From: Phycisphaerales bacterium
GTDB lineage: Bacteria; Planctomycetota; Phycisphaerae; Tepidisphaerales; Tepidisphaeraceae
Direction: 5' to 3'
NCBI GenBank assembly: GCA_020853095.1
Contig: JADYZN010000035.1
Location: 1 to 64,000 of the forward strand
Length of the DNA: 64,000 nt
The stretch's first letter is position 1, and each line of letters begins with the position of its first letter. This document shows positions 32,931-42,620 of the stretch, piece after piece. The notes below the pieces were generated by a model. That model searched no databases. It was not told the DNA's origin and worked only from the letters and a program-made list of their open reading frames with translations. Position numbers and translations under genes: made by a program.

Positions 32931-34257
32931 AGTTTCCCGTCCCGAATTCCTTCGGCGGGTCGATGATCCGCAACCGCATCGTCGGCGGCTGCACCACCCC
33001 AAGACGATCGATCTCCTCCAGCGCCGACCGCACCGCCCCTTCGCGCGCCAGGTGGGTCGTGATCACCACCGGAACCAGGTTTGTATCGTTGGTTTCATGC
33101 TGCAAAATCGCCGAGAGGGAAATCCCATGTTCGCCCAGAATTCGCGTCACGCGCGCGATCACCCCCGGTTCATCCCGCGCCGTCAGCCTCAGATAATACC
33201 GCGATTGCAACTGCTCAAAATCAAGCATCCGGGCCGCCGGCACGCCCTCGGCAAAAATCCGCACTTGATCAAACAACCGCTGTGCGATCCCCATCCCCAC
33301 CGACACCAAATCCGCCACCACCGCCGATGCCGTCGGCATCTGGCCGGCCCCGCGGCCATAAAACAACGCGTGTCCCAGCGCGCTTCCATACACGCTGATC
33401 GCGTTAAACGAACCCGACACCTCCGCCAGCACGTCGTTCTTGTGCACCAGCGTCGGATGAACCCGCAGCGAAAGATTCCCCTGCTGGTTCTGGCCCGAGC
33501 GCGATGCGATCGCCAGCAATTTGATGACGTAACCCAGTTCGCGCGCGAACCGGATGTCGATTTCCTGCAACGTGTCGATCCCCTCAACGTGAATGTCCGA
33601 CTCGCGAACCGACACGTCAAACGCCAACCCCGACAGCAACGACAGCTTCTGGGCCGCATCCCTCCCCGAAACATCCATCGTCGGGTCGGCCTCGGCGAAA
33701 CCCGCCCGCTGCGCCTCGGCCAGCGCCTGATCATACCCCCAGCCGTTCTTGGTCATCTTTGTCAGGATGAAGTTGCACGTGCCGTTGACGATCCCCACCA
33801 GGTCGTCGATCCGGTTGGCCACCAATCCCTGCATCATCGACTGGATGATCGGAATCCCCCCGCCGCAGGAGGCTTCAAAAGCGATGCACGTCTTGTTCCG
33901 GCGGGCCAGCGCGAACAATTCCCGCCCACGAGCGGCCAGCAGCGATTTGTTGGCCGTCACCACCGCTTTGCCGGCCCGCAACGCCTTTTCCACCAGTTCG
34001 CCCGCCCGTCCGGTGCCGCCCATCAGTTCAACGACAACCTTGACGGCCGGGTCGGCAATCGCCTTCTCGGCGTCGGTGGTCAATGGCAGATCGGCATGTT
34101 GAGCGTGTTTGGACAGGTCGCGAACCACCACGTGCCGCAGATCAAATGTCAGTCCCGTCCGTTCAAGAATCATCCCCCCCTGTTCGCGTAAAATCCGCCT
34201 CACGCCGCCGCCGACGACGCCGTGACCAAGGACACAAATGCCGATTGGATCGCTCAT
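32929..34257 (-). CDS. hom: Homoserine dehydrogenase
   Basis: 442 residues from ATG 34257; the longer frame to 34413 is not used because homology-like sequence begins at SDPIGICVLGHGVVGGGV. Residues 1-135 bind NAD(P) (GHGVVGGGV), residues 150-330 carry the catalytic part (GIVNGTCNFILTKM, with DVSGRDAAQKLSLLSGLAF) and residues about 350-430 are an ACT domain (DEPGVIARVTRILGEHGISL) for feedback control. It converts aspartate semialdehyde to homoserine for threonine and methionine. Divergent from the phosphoesterase gene. Confidence 0.94.
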   Translation of the reverse strand: MSDPIGICVLGHGVVGGGVRRILREQGGMILERTGLTFDLRHVVVRDLSKHAQHADLPLTTDAEKAIADPAVKVVVELMGGTGRAGELVEKALRAGKAVVTANKSLLAARGRELFALARRNKTCIAFEASCGGGIPIIQSMMQGLVANRIDDLVGIVNGTCNFILTKMTKNGWGYDQALAEAQRAGFAEADPTMDVSGRDAAQKLSLLSGLAFDVSVRESDIHVEGIDTLQEIDIRFARELGYVIKLLAIASRSGQNQQGNLSLRVHPTLVHKNDVLAEVSGSFNAISVYGSALGHALFYGRGAGQMPTASAVVADLVSVGMGIAQRLFDQVRIFAEGVPAARMLDFEQLQSRYYLRLTARDEPGVIARVTRILGEHGISLSAILQHETNDTNLVPVVITTHLAREGAVRSALEEIDRLGVVQPPTMRLRIIDPPKEFGTGN

Positions 34258-34332
34258 AGTGGATTCTTGCCAAAAAAACCGGCGGCAACTGTACGCCCCG
34301 CCCCCCCGCCGGGCAAGGTCATCCTCGCTCAA

Positions 34333-34361
34333 TTGACGCTTTTGAGGCTTACCTTTACGAT
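34333..34361 (+). promoter_or_regulatory. Sigma-70-like promoter of the phosphoesterase gene
   Basis: TTGACG (34333-34338), a 17-nt spacer and TACGAT (34356-34361) give a good sigma-70-type match 29 nt before the ATG at 34391. Read by eye from the divergent region between hom and the phosphoesterase gene. Confidence 0.45.
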
Positions 34362-34390
34362 CCGGCGTTTCATAAGACCTCTGGAAATCC

Positions 34391-35140
34391 ATGCTTGCAA
34401 TCGTCAGCGACATTCACGGCAACCTCGAAGCGCTCACCGTGGTGCTCGAAGAGATCGACCGCCGCGGCATCGACCAGCTCATCTGCCTGGGAGACACGGT
34501 CGGTTACGGACCCAATCCCATGGAATGCCTGGACCTGGTCCTGGCCCGCAGCCAGACCTCGCTGATGGGCAATCACGACTTCGCGGTCTTTTATGAACCG
34601 TACAATTTCAACAGCGGCGCCGAACAGGCCTGTTTCTGGACGCGCCAATGCTTTGAAAACGACCCCGACCCCGTCCGCAGGGCCAACCGCTGGAAATTCC
34701 TGGGCAACCTGCCGGTGCGGCTGAAAACCAATGAATTCGTCGCCGTCCACGCCAGCCCCCGCCGGCCGATCAACGAATACATCTTCCCCGATGACATCTA
34801 CACCAATCCCGGCAAATTCGTCAGCATCTTCGAGCGTTTCGAGCGGCTCTGCTTCGTGGGCCATACCCACGTGCCGGGGGTCTTTCTGGAAGGGCCGGAT
34901 TTTTACAGCCCCGATGAGCTGGACTACAAGTTCGAATTAACGGATGAAAAGGCCATTATCAACGTGGGCAGCGTCGGCCAGCCCCGCGACCGGGACCCCA
35001 GGGCCAGTTTTGTCGTCTTGAGCGACTCGGCCATCGAATTCATCCGCCTGCCGTACGACGTGGACACGACCGTGAGAAAAGTGGAAGCGATCGAAGACCT
35101 CGATAATTTCCTCGGAACCCGGCTGCTGGATGGAAGATAA
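34391..35140 (+). CDS. Calcineurin-like metallophosphoesterase
   Basis: 249 residues from ATG 34391. All family motifs are present in order: SDIHGN (residues about 5-10), GDTVGYGP, GNHDFA, VHASPR and GHTHVPG. These bind two metal ions and hydrolyse phosphate esters. The short form resembles YfcE/MJ0936-like phosphodiesterases. Substrate unknown. A sigma-70-like promoter precedes it, and yidC follows 53 nt downstream, but no shared role is evident. Confidence 0.88.
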   Translation: MLAIVSDIHGNLEALTVVLEEIDRRGIDQLICLGDTVGYGPNPMECLDLVLARSQTSLMGNHDFAVFYEPYNFNSGAEQACFWTRQCFENDPDPVRRANRWKFLGNLPVRLKTNEFVAVHASPRRPINEYIFPDDIYTNPGKFVSIFERFERLCFVGHTHVPGVFLEGPDFYSPDELDYKFELTDEKAIINVGSVGQPRDRDPRASFVVLSDSAIEFIRLPYDVDTTVRKVEAIEDLDNFLGTRLLDGR

Positions 35141-35193
35141 TAAACCCCTTGGTCCCTCTCCCACCCGGAGAAGGGAAAAATAGAAGGATTTGA

Positions 35194-37275
35194 ATGAACA
35201 CCAAACGTCTGATCACCCTGATGGTGGTCGGGATGGCCGTGGTGATCGGCTGGCAGATGCTGCTGGATCACCTGTATAAAAAGAACAACTGGCGCCGGCC
35301 CGGCGAACAGACCACCGCCGCCACGCAACCGGCCGAGGTTGTCCCCCCGCCGTCCAGCGGCCCCGCCACGACCCTCGCGTCAACCCACGCGCCGGGAACC
35401 ACCACACCATCCACCCATTCGGCCCCATCGTTGCAACTGACCTCCACCGGCACCGAACAGACCTGGCAACTGGGTTCCGAGCAGGCCAACGACCCCAACT
35501 TCCGCATGGCCGTCGTGGTCGATGCCCGCGGCGCGGGCGTTCGCGCCGTGGTCCTCAACGAGTTCAGCAAGGAAGTGAAAAACGCGCAGCGTTATTCCTA
35601 TGAACACCCCATCGGCGAAGGGCATTCAACCCTCATCCCGCTGGCCACTCGCAGCATCGTGCTGGACAACCAGACCGTGGACCTGTCCAACGCCCCCTGG
35701 CAGGTTCAAGGCCAGCCCGGCAATTCCGATCTGACGCTCTTTGTCGATGTCCAGACCGCCAACGGCCCGGTCCGCATCCTCAAGCGGTATCAGGTTCAAC
35801 CCAAAACCAAGGATGGCGATCTCGGATACGAACTGCTCGTGACCGATTCGCTTCAAAACCTCTCCACCGAGCCGGTGCAGGCCACCCTGGCGTTCAACGG
35901 GCCGGTCCCGCCGGTGCGCGAGCTGGAAAGCTCCGACGACCGCCAGATCGTCGCCGGCTACATGGGCGAAGGATACATCCGCATCGACCACTGGACGCCG
36001 CATCAATTTGAAAAAGAGACCCCTTCCTATCAGATCCTGACCAACAAGGACCATCAGCCCATGATCTGGGCCGGCGCCAGCAGCGTCTATTTCAACGCAC
36101 TGGTGATGCCGGTGCCGCTCGATCCGGGCCAGCAACACGCCGGCTATCTGGCCTCCGTGCAGGCTTATGCCCTGAATCCCGATGCGCCGGCCGACGATCG
36201 GCAGGTGGCCCTCTCCTTCACCACCAGCGCGATGACCCTCAAACCCCAGGAGACCCAGTCCATCCCGCTGAAGGTCTATTTCGGCCCCAAATCCCGTCAG
36301 GTTCTGGAGACCGGCTATTACAAATCCATGCCCCGGTCGTACGACCTGACACTCAACACGCTCAACAGCGGCTGCTCCAACTGGTGCACCTTCGGCTGGC
36401 TGATCGGAATTCTGGTCGGGCTGCTGCGCGCGTTCCATTTCGTCCTGCGCGACTGGGGATTGGCGATCATCGCCCTGGTGGTGCTGGTGCGCGTCATCCT
36501 GCATCCGATCACCAAACGCTCCACCATCTCCATGCAGAAAATGGGGAAAATGGGGCCGGAGATGGAGCGGCTCAAAAAGAAATACGCCGACAACAAGGAT
36601 GAGCTGAACAAGGCGATGATGCAGGTCTACAAGGAACAGGGCTTCACGCCGATTTTCGGCTGTCTGCCCATGTTTCTTCAGATGCCGATCTGGATCGCCC
36701 TCTGGCAGGCGCTGCAAGGAACCTTTGAGCTGCGCCACGCCGAGTTCCTCTGGGGCTGGACGTGGATTCACGACCTGGCCCGGCCCGATGAACTGATCCG
36801 CTTTTCCAACCCGATCCCGCTGATCTTCGGCTGGCACCTGCGGGCGATCAACGTCCTGCCGCTCCTGATGGCGGTGGTCACCTATTTCAACCAGAAATAC
36901 ATGCCCAAGCCGATGGCGGCCTCCCCCGAACAACAACAGCAACAGAAGATGATGCAGTGGATGTCGATGCTCTTTCCGCTGATGTTCTACAGCCTGCCCA
37001 GCGGTTTGAATCTCTATTACGTCACCAGCATGGCGCTGGGCATTTATGAGAGCAAGCGGATCCGCGACCACATCAACCAGCGGGAGGAACAGGAAAAGGC
37101 CCAGCGCATTCTCGTTGACGCCAAACCGACCCGTGCGGCCAAGAACCGCCGCCGCGATGAACCCGCCCCCGAAACCAAAAAAGGCGGCCTCGCCGGATGG
37201 CTGGCCAGCCTCCAGGCCCGCGCTGAGGAAGTCCGCCGTCAGGCGGATAAAGGGCGCAACAACAACAACAAATAA
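35194..37275 (+). CDS. yidC: Membrane protein insertase YidC
   Basis: 693 residues from ATG 35194, with GAAGG about 7 nt upstream. An N-terminal membrane anchor (residues 4-26), a long Pro/Thr-rich spacer and a periplasmic beta domain (about 90-380) are followed by the conserved 60-kDa inner membrane protein core (LVRVILHPITKRSTISMQKM; EQGFTPIFGCLPMFLQMPIW). The C-terminal tail is basic, as needed for ribosome contact. It inserts proteins with or without the Sec translocon. Confidence 0.94.
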   Translation: MNTKRLITLMVVGMAVVIGWQMLLDHLYKKNNWRRPGEQTTAATQPAEVVPPPSSGPATTLASTHAPGTTTPSTHSAPSLQLTSTGTEQTWQLGSEQANDPNFRMAVVVDARGAGVRAVVLNEFSKEVKNAQRYSYEHPIGEGHSTLIPLATRSIVLDNQTVDLSNAPWQVQGQPGNSDLTLFVDVQTANGPVRILKRYQVQPKTKDGDLGYELLVTDSLQNLSTEPVQATLAFNGPVPPVRELESSDDRQIVAGYMGEGYIRIDHWTPHQFEKETPSYQILTNKDHQPMIWAGASSVYFNALVMPVPLDPGQQHAGYLASVQAYALNPDAPADDRQVALSFTTSAMTLKPQETQSIPLKVYFGPKSRQVLETGYYKSMPRSYDLTLNTLNSGCSNWCTFGWLIGILVGLLRAFHFVLRDWGLAIIALVVLVRVILHPITKRSTISMQKMGKMGPEMERLKKKYADNKDELNKAMMQVYKEQGFTPIFGCLPMFLQMPIWIALWQALQGTFELRHAEFLWGWTWIHDLARPDELIRFSNPIPLIFGWHLRAINVLPLLMAVVTYFNQKYMPKPMAASPEQQQQQKMMQWMSMLFPLMFYSLPSGLNLYYVTSMALGIYESKRIRDHINQREEQEKAQRILVDAKPTRAAKNRRRDEPAPETKKGGLAGWLASLQARAEEVRRQADKGRNNNNK

Positions 37276-37319
37276 TTCATTGTGTACTTTGTCCAAACCT
37301 GCGAAAATGCGCCCGGCCC

Positions 37320-38255
37320 ATGCCACCACACGAGATAGACATTTCGTGGCAGGTGCTCCGCCGGGTCGTGCAGGACTGGGCGGGCACGGCGGCGGAGCTG
37401 GCGGAAGTCAAACCGCTGGTGGGGGGCAGCATCAACGTCACCCTCGCCCTGAAGATGCAGGATGGCGCCAGGGCGGTCCTTAAAATCTCCCCCCATCGCG
37501 TCTCGCGGGCCTACCAGACCGAAGCCTGGCAGTTGAACGTGTTGCGGGACGTCGGGCTGCCCACGCCCCGCGTCTATGAATGCCGGCTCGGATCGCTGGA
37601 TGCCCCCTTCAGCTACCTGCTGATGGAATTTATCGACGGCGTCGATCTGACCCAGGCCCGCCAGCGCTGTTCGGCCGAGCAGTTCGACCACCTGCAAATG
37701 CACCTGGCCGAGATGGTGCTGCAGATGCACGAGCGCACCTCCGGGCATTACCGGCGCATCGGCCCCGAAGACACCCCGCAATTCGACACTTGGTCGGCCT
37801 TTTATTTCGACATCTACGACCCGATCTGGCGCGACATCGAAAAATCGCCCCTGCTGCCGGTCAAGTGCCGCAAGCAGATCTCACGCCTGCACGACAAGCT
37901 GGACCAACACCTGCCCAACACCGACCGGCCGCGACTGGTCCATTGGGACCTGTGGTCCACCAACCTGCTGGCCGCCCCCGATGACCAGGGCCGCTGGTGG
38001 ATCAGCGCCATCCTCGACCCCAACTGCAAATACGCCCACGCCGAGGCCGAAATCGCCTATATGGAGCTGTTCCAGACCATCACCCCGGCCTTTTTGCGCG
38101 CCTACCAGCAAACCCACAAGCTCTCAGGCGAATATCACCGCCTCCGCAAGCACATCTATCAGCTCTATCCGCTGATCAACCATGTTCACCTGTTCGGGGC
38201 CGAATACATCAAGCCCCTTCTGGGCATCACGGAAAAGCTTGCGACAATCGTCTAA
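37320..38255 (+). CDS. Fructosamine-kinase/aminoglycoside-phosphotransferase-like protein
   Basis: 311 residues from ATG 37320. It has a kinase-like fold: N-terminal LVGGSINVTLALKM (nucleotide loop), the catalytic HWDLWSTNLL and the metal-binding ILDPNCKYAHAEAEIAYMEL. The last pattern favours ketosamine-3-kinase relatives, which repair glycated amines, over antibiotic kinases. No Shine-Dalgarno is visible, and GAAAAT ends 12 nt upstream of the ATG. Confidence 0.8.
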   Translation: MPPHEIDISWQVLRRVVQDWAGTAAELAEVKPLVGGSINVTLALKMQDGARAVLKISPHRVSRAYQTEAWQLNVLRDVGLPTPRVYECRLGSLDAPFSYLLMEFIDGVDLTQARQRCSAEQFDHLQMHLAEMVLQMHERTSGHYRRIGPEDTPQFDTWSAFYFDIYDPIWRDIEKSPLLPVKCRKQISRLHDKLDQHLPNTDRPRLVHWDLWSTNLLAAPDDQGRWWISAILDPNCKYAHAEAEIAYMELFQTITPAFLRAYQQTHKLSGEYHRLRKHIYQLYPLINHVHLFGAEYIKPLLGITEKLATIV

Positions 38256-38346
38256 TCCGCTTGCTTTGGCCGTGCCAAAGTCGTAGGGTATTCGCGGCCG
38301 TGGAGACGGTCGCCATGACTGGCATTTCAGCAAAGCGAGGTCAAGG

Positions 38347-39162
38347 ATGGCCAAAGGCAAACAGGCTGCCGCGTTATTTGAAGTCATCAACCGAGGCAAA
38401 AGGCCCGACCAGCAGGTGGGCATGACCGGAGCCTTGCGCACCCCCCGCTGGTGGTTCAAACGCAATGCCCAGGGACATTCCTCCACTCCGCCCGCCGCGA
38501 CCGGTCCGTCGGATTCGTCCTCCCTCTTGTCCGCTCCGGCCCCCGGCGAATCCAATCGCCGGCCTGGGTTCACCCTGGATCCCGACCGCCAGACCATCTC
38601 ATTGAAATTGACCTACACCACCGCCGCCATCACCGCCTTCGCGCTGGTGATCGCGCTGTGTCTGGCCTATCTGGTTGGCCGAAGCCTCCGCGGCGGCCCG
38701 GCCGTCGCCAACGCATCCCCTTCCATCGAAGAAACGCTCAATCAACCCCCCCAGCCACAGGTGCTGGACGTCCCCCGGCCCACCGACGCTCCCGCCGATA
38801 ACCCCGCACCCGCCGACGTGTCGCCCGCCCCCACCCCGCCTCCATCGGTGGTCGTGCAGGATGGCAAACGTCAAAACGGCCTCAATTACGTCGTCGTCCA
38901 AAGTTATCCGGATGAAAAAACCGCCCTCGAAGTGCGCGCCCTGCTGATCCAGAACAACGTCGGTGCCACGATCGAAAAAGGCCTGCGCGGACTGAACCCC
39001 AACTGGTACATCGTCGTCGGCACGGATGGTTTCGCCCGCATCAGCTCACCCGAATACCAATCCTACATCCGCCGACTGCAGGCCATCAGCTCCAAATTCG
39101 CGCAAAAAGGAAGCTTCAAATCATTTGAACCGATGGGCTATCGCTGGGATCGCGGAAATTAA
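38347..39162 (+). CDS. Membrane-anchored SPOR-domain protein
   Basis: 271 residues. After a basic N-terminus and a Pro/Ser-rich stretch, one membrane span lies at about 93-113 (TAAITAFALVIALCLAYLVG). A Pro/Ala linker leads to a C-terminal SPOR-like domain (residues about 175-255: NYVVVQSYPDEKTALEVRAL, then WYIVVGTDGF). SPOR domains bind denuded glycan strands at division sites, so a cell-envelope role is likely. Its stop overlaps the convergent P-ATPase gene by 4 nt. Confidence 0.8.
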   Translation: MAKGKQAAALFEVINRGKRPDQQVGMTGALRTPRWWFKRNAQGHSSTPPAATGPSDSSSLLSAPAPGESNRRPGFTLDPDRQTISLKLTYTTAAITAFALVIALCLAYLVGRSLRGGPAVANASPSIEETLNQPPQPQVLDVPRPTDAPADNPAPADVSPAPTPPPSVVVQDGKRQNGLNYVVVQSYPDEKTALEVRALLIQNNVGATIEKGLRGLNPNWYIVVGTDGFARISSPEYQSYIRRLQAISSKFAQKGSFKSFEPMGYRWDRGN

Positions 39163-41219
39163 TCGGAAAAGATCGGCGCCCGCCGCAAAAGCTGCGCGTT
39201 GACCGCCACGATAATCGTGCTCAGCGACATCAGCACCGCACCGACCGCTGGATTCAGCACGATCCCCCACGGCGCCAGCACGCCTGCCGCCAGGGGAATG
39301 GCGAGGATGTTGTATCCAGCCGCCCACCAGAGGTTCTGAACCATTTTACGATAGGCGGCTTTGCTCAATCCAATGACCGCCGGCACGCCGCGCGGGTCGC
39401 TGCGCACCAGCACCACGTCGCCGGCCTCAACGGCGACATCCGTCCCCGCGCCAATGGCGAAGCCCACGTCCGCCGTCAACAGCGCGGGCGCATCATTTAC
39501 GCCATCTCCCACCATCGCCACACGCTGGCGTTGCGATCGCAGTTCCTGGACCTTGGCCACCTTTTCTTCGGGCAATACCTCGGCAAAGACGCTGTCAATC
39601 CCCAGCGCTGCGGCGACCGCGCCGGCGACCGCCTTGGAATCTCCGGTGAGCATCGCAACTTTCACCCCGCCGGCGTGCAGTCGCTGGATGGCCTGATGGG
39701 ATTCGGGACGGACGGCGTCGGCAATGGCGAAAACCGCGAGAATGCTCCGGCCGTCGGTCAGGTAAGTCGCCGACTGCCCGTTGTCCGCCGCCGCCCGCGC
39801 CACCTGCTCCAGTGGCGGTGGCGGTTCGAGACGTAACATTGCCAACAATGCCGGTCCCCCGACCGAGTATGTTTTTCCCTCCACTACCGCGCTGACGCCC
39901 CGGCCGGGCATGGACTGAAAATCATGTGCTTCAGGAACATCAAGGCCGCGTTCCCCGGCGCTGGCCAGCAGCGCCTGCGCGATGGGATGTTCGGCGTCGC
40001 GTTCCACCGCCGCCGCCAGCCGCAGCGATTCCTCACTGGTCATTCCTTGGGCGGCGGTGGTGTGGACTACCCGGTGCGAGCCGAGCGTCAGTGTTCCTGT
40101 CTTATCAAAAACAACCACATCCAGCAGGCGCGCCTCTTCGAGGCCGCGCCGGTCGCGCACCAGCAGGCCGTGCCGCGCGCCCAGCGTGGTGGAGATCGCG
40201 ATCACCAGCGGAATGGCCAGTCCCAGGGCGTGCGGACAGGCAATCACAAGCACCGTCACTACGCGCTCCATCGTAAACGCCCAGCTTTGCCCCAGAAGCG
40301 GCCATGCGATGGAGGTGAGCGCCGCGGCCGCGATGGCGACGATCGTCAGATAAAACGCCGCCCGATCCGCCAGCGCCTGCGCATTCGAGCGTGACGCCTG
40401 CGCCTGGCCCACCAGGCGCATGATTCCCGCCAGGGCGGTCTCCTGGCCGACCCCTGTCACCTCGATGCGCAGCGAGCCTTGCCCGTTGACCGTGCCGGCA
40501 ATCACCCGATCGCCGCCGGCCTTGTCCACCGGCCGGGATTCACCGGAGATCATTGCTTCGTTTACCGCGCTGGCGCCCTCTTTGACGACGCCGTCGGCGG
40601 GGATCGCCGCGCCGGGACGAATCAGCAACCGATCGCCGCGCCTCAGTTCCACCACCGGCACTTGCGCGACTTCCCCCCGGTCGTCCAGTCGCAGCGCCAA
40701 ATCCGGTAGCAGCTTCGCCAGCTCTTGCAGTGCGCCCTGCGCCTGCCTGATCGAGCGCATCTCGACCCAGTGGCCCAGCAGCATGATCGCCACCAGCGTG
40801 GCCAGCTCCCACCAGAGATCCATCCCCCCAACCATGCCCAAGGTGACCAACAGGCTGTAAACCAGCGCCACCGTGATCGCCAGCGCGATCAGAGTCATCA
40901 TCCCCGGCTGCCTTTCGCGCAGCTCCAGCCACGCTCCCCGCAGAAACGGCCAGCCGCCATAGCAATACACCAAAATGCCGAAAACCGCCGCGATGTACTG
41001 TGATCCGGCAAAGCCCGGCGCTTCATACCCGAACCACTGCTGGATCATCGGACTCCAGATCATCGTGGGAATCGTCAGCAGCAGCGTCAGCCAGAACTTG
41101 TTGCGGAACATCGCAACGCTGTGCCCCGCGTGCTTGTCGTGGCCGGAATTTTCCGAGCCGTGCCGGCCATGATGCGCATGAGCACCGTGCGGAGACCGGA
41201 CCCCGTGCGAATGACCCAT
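39159..41219 (-). CDS. CopB-type heavy-metal P1B ATPase
   Basis: 686 residues from ATG 41219, with GAGGAG upstream. The N-terminus is His-rich (HSHGVRSPHGAHAHHGRHG), standing in for the usual CxxC metal domains. In the membrane core the motif is CPH (VIACPHALGLAIP) instead of CPC, typical of CopB subtype exporters. Actuator ISGESRPVD, phosphorylation DKTGTLT, HP motif DAEHPIA, and GDGVNDAPA are intact. It exports copper or silver; substrate is inferred from subtype. No regulator gene lies next to it. Confidence 0.9.
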   Translation of the reverse strand: MGHSHGVRSPHGAHAHHGRHGSENSGHDKHAGHSVAMFRNKFWLTLLLTIPTMIWSPMIQQWFGYEAPGFAGSQYIAAVFGILVYCYGGWPFLRGAWLELRERQPGMMTLIALAITVALVYSLLVTLGMVGGMDLWWELATLVAIMLLGHWVEMRSIRQAQGALQELAKLLPDLALRLDDRGEVAQVPVVELRRGDRLLIRPGAAIPADGVVKEGASAVNEAMISGESRPVDKAGGDRVIAGTVNGQGSLRIEVTGVGQETALAGIMRLVGQAQASRSNAQALADRAAFYLTIVAIAAAALTSIAWPLLGQSWAFTMERVVTVLVIACPHALGLAIPLVIAISTTLGARHGLLVRDRRGLEEARLLDVVVFDKTGTLTLGSHRVVHTTAAQGMTSEESLRLAAAVERDAEHPIAQALLASAGERGLDVPEAHDFQSMPGRGVSAVVEGKTYSVGGPALLAMLRLEPPPPLEQVARAAADNGQSATYLTDGRSILAVFAIADAVRPESHQAIQRLHAGGVKVAMLTGDSKAVAGAVAAALGIDSVFAEVLPEEKVAKVQELRSQRQRVAMVGDGVNDAPALLTADVGFAIGAGTDVAVEAGDVVLVRSDPRGVPAVIGLSKAAYRKMVQNLWWAAGYNILAIPLAAGVLAPWGIVLNPAVGAVLMSLSTIIVAVNAQLLRRAPIFSD

Positions 41220-41247
41220 GGCTCTCCTCAAACTGAATTAGCGCAGC

Positions 41248-41595
41248 TTAATGTCGAATGAAAAACCGCTGAAATTCCCCTGTGGCGGGCTGCTGGTCGA
41301 TCTTGACGTCGCGGATAAACCCATCCATTTTTTCATGCAGCGAATCGAGAATCTGATCCATCTCCCGATCCGGCCCCTCCATCACGATTTCCACCCGGCC
41401 ATCGGGAAGATTTCGCACAAACCCCTGCACCGCATACTGCATCGCGATGTTCTGCACCGCACACCGAAACCCCACCCCCTGCACCCGGCCGCTGACCAGG
41501 CAGCATCGGCGATGCGTCTCGATTTGTGGGTGAGAGACCGACATGAACCTATTCTTATCGCATTCTTGTGAATTCGCCAAGAGGTAATTTGACAT
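41248..41595 (-). CDS. Acylphosphatase
   Basis: 115 residues from ATG 41595, chosen because GAGGG lies 6 nt upstream; ATG 41544 would give a more typical 98-residue length. [20 protein letters not shown] carries the catalytic Arg, [19 protein letters not shown] the catalytic Asn. It hydrolyses acyl phosphates. One of the smallest known enzyme families; unrelated in function to its neighbours as far as can be seen. Confidence 0.9.
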   Translation of the reverse strand: MSNYLLANSQECDKNRFMSVSHPQIETHRRCCLVSGRVQGVGFRCAVQNIAMQYAVQGFVRNLPDGRVEIVMEGPDREMDQILDSLHEKMDGFIRDVKIDQQPATGEFQRFFIRH

Positions 41596-41604
41596 TTTCG
41601 ACCC

Positions 41605-42579
41605 TCACGACTCGGTGACCTCCAACGCAATCTGCCGGATGAACTGCTGAAATTCCTCCTCGATCATCGGCAGGCGCTGGCCTAGGTAATACTCCAGCAT
41701 CGGTTTCACACCGGCCGAATCCCACTCGCCGCCGGCCTGGTGATGGGTTCCGGTGGGGTCAAAAACCGTCCCCGTGGCGACATCCATCAGCAACCGTTGC
41801 AGCCGCCTGCGATAGCGCCCATCCTGATAGTCGCACATAAATCGAGCAAACGCCCAGCTTTGCGCATAAAACGCCTCGATCCGCGCCGACGGCTGATCCA
41901 CCACCAGCCCCGCATGGGTGCGAATCAGTTCCTCCAATGGCCAAAGCTGCCCGCGCGCCATCGCATTTCGCAATCCCCGCAGACGGGTCAGGTTGGTTTG
42001 CCGGTTCCATCGCGGCAAATCGTCATTCCAGCGAATATTCTCAAACAAACAGGCCAGCCCCTCTTCCAGAAAAGGAGGCAGCCGGCCGCGAAAATTCCGC
42101 GCCAGAAACTGGTGCCAACCCTCATGCGCCGCCACCGCGTACGTCTGACTGTCCCCCAGGTCATACGCCACGTACTCATCACGCATCGAATATCCGCCGC
42201 GAAGAATCTGCAAATAAATCGCCGACTCATCCCCGGCATGTTCACGGGTAAATGCCGCCCATTGGTCGCGGTCGGCAAACCAGTAACACCGCATCGGATC
42301 GTTTTTGCGCGCGACGATCGGCGCCAACAACAAATACTGCTGATAAGCCCCTTCCATCGCCTGCGCGATTTGACCCATGCGATCCGGGTTATCCAGCGTG
42401 CTGAACAGCAGATAATGTTCGGTTCGATATTGTCTCCCCCGCAGGCCATCGAACGACCACGGTGAGACTTCCACCACCGTCGGCGCTGCCGGTCCGATCC
42501 AATCTTTCGCCGGCCGGCTTGTGGCGCACCCTCCCGCCACCAACAGCACCATCAACAAACCCCAACGGCCAATACGCAT
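41605..42579 (-). CDS. Lipoprotein with HEGWH zinc-protease-like motif
   Basis: 324 residues from ATG 42579, with AAAGG upstream. Signal peptide with lipobox VAGGC (Cys18). Residues about 145-190 hold AVAAHEGWHQFLARNFRGRL and a downstream Glu (PPFLEEGLACLFEN), matching the gluzincin pattern HExxH...E with Trp in the motif, as in DUF1570/peptidase MA-like proteins of Planctomycetes. Probably an exported zinc peptidase. Diverges from the MBL gene. Confidence 0.72.
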   Translation of the reverse strand: MRIGRWGLLMVLLVAGGCATSRPAKDWIGPAAPTVVEVSPWSFDGLRGRQYRTEHYLLFSTLDNPDRMGQIAQAMEGAYQQYLLLAPIVARKNDPMRCYWFADRDQWAAFTREHAGDESAIYLQILRGGYSMRDEYVAYDLGDSQTYAVAAHEGWHQFLARNFRGRLPPFLEEGLACLFENIRWNDDLPRWNRQTNLTRLRGLRNAMARGQLWPLEELIRTHAGLVVDQPSARIEAFYAQSWAFARFMCDYQDGRYRRRLQRLLMDVATGTVFDPTGTHHQAGGEWDSAGVKPMLEYYLGQRLPMIEEEFQQFIRQIALEVTES

Positions 42580-42585
42580 GAACAG

Positions 42586-42613
42586 TTGCCTTTTGTTTCG
42601 CCGGCGCTACGCT
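42586..42613 (+). promoter_or_regulatory. Sigma-70-like promoter, leaderless layout
   Basis: TTGCCT (42586-42591), a 16-nt spacer and TACGCT (42608-42613). The ATG of the MBL gene at 42621 begins 7 nt after the -10 box, which would place the transcription start at or next to the start codon. Confidence 0.45.
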
Positions 42614-42620
42614 CGGTGGC

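Noticed and set aside
33052-34191. A 379-codon frame antisense to homoserine dehydrogenase
   Set aside because: His/Arg/Pro-rich shadow of hom, which has all its family motifs.
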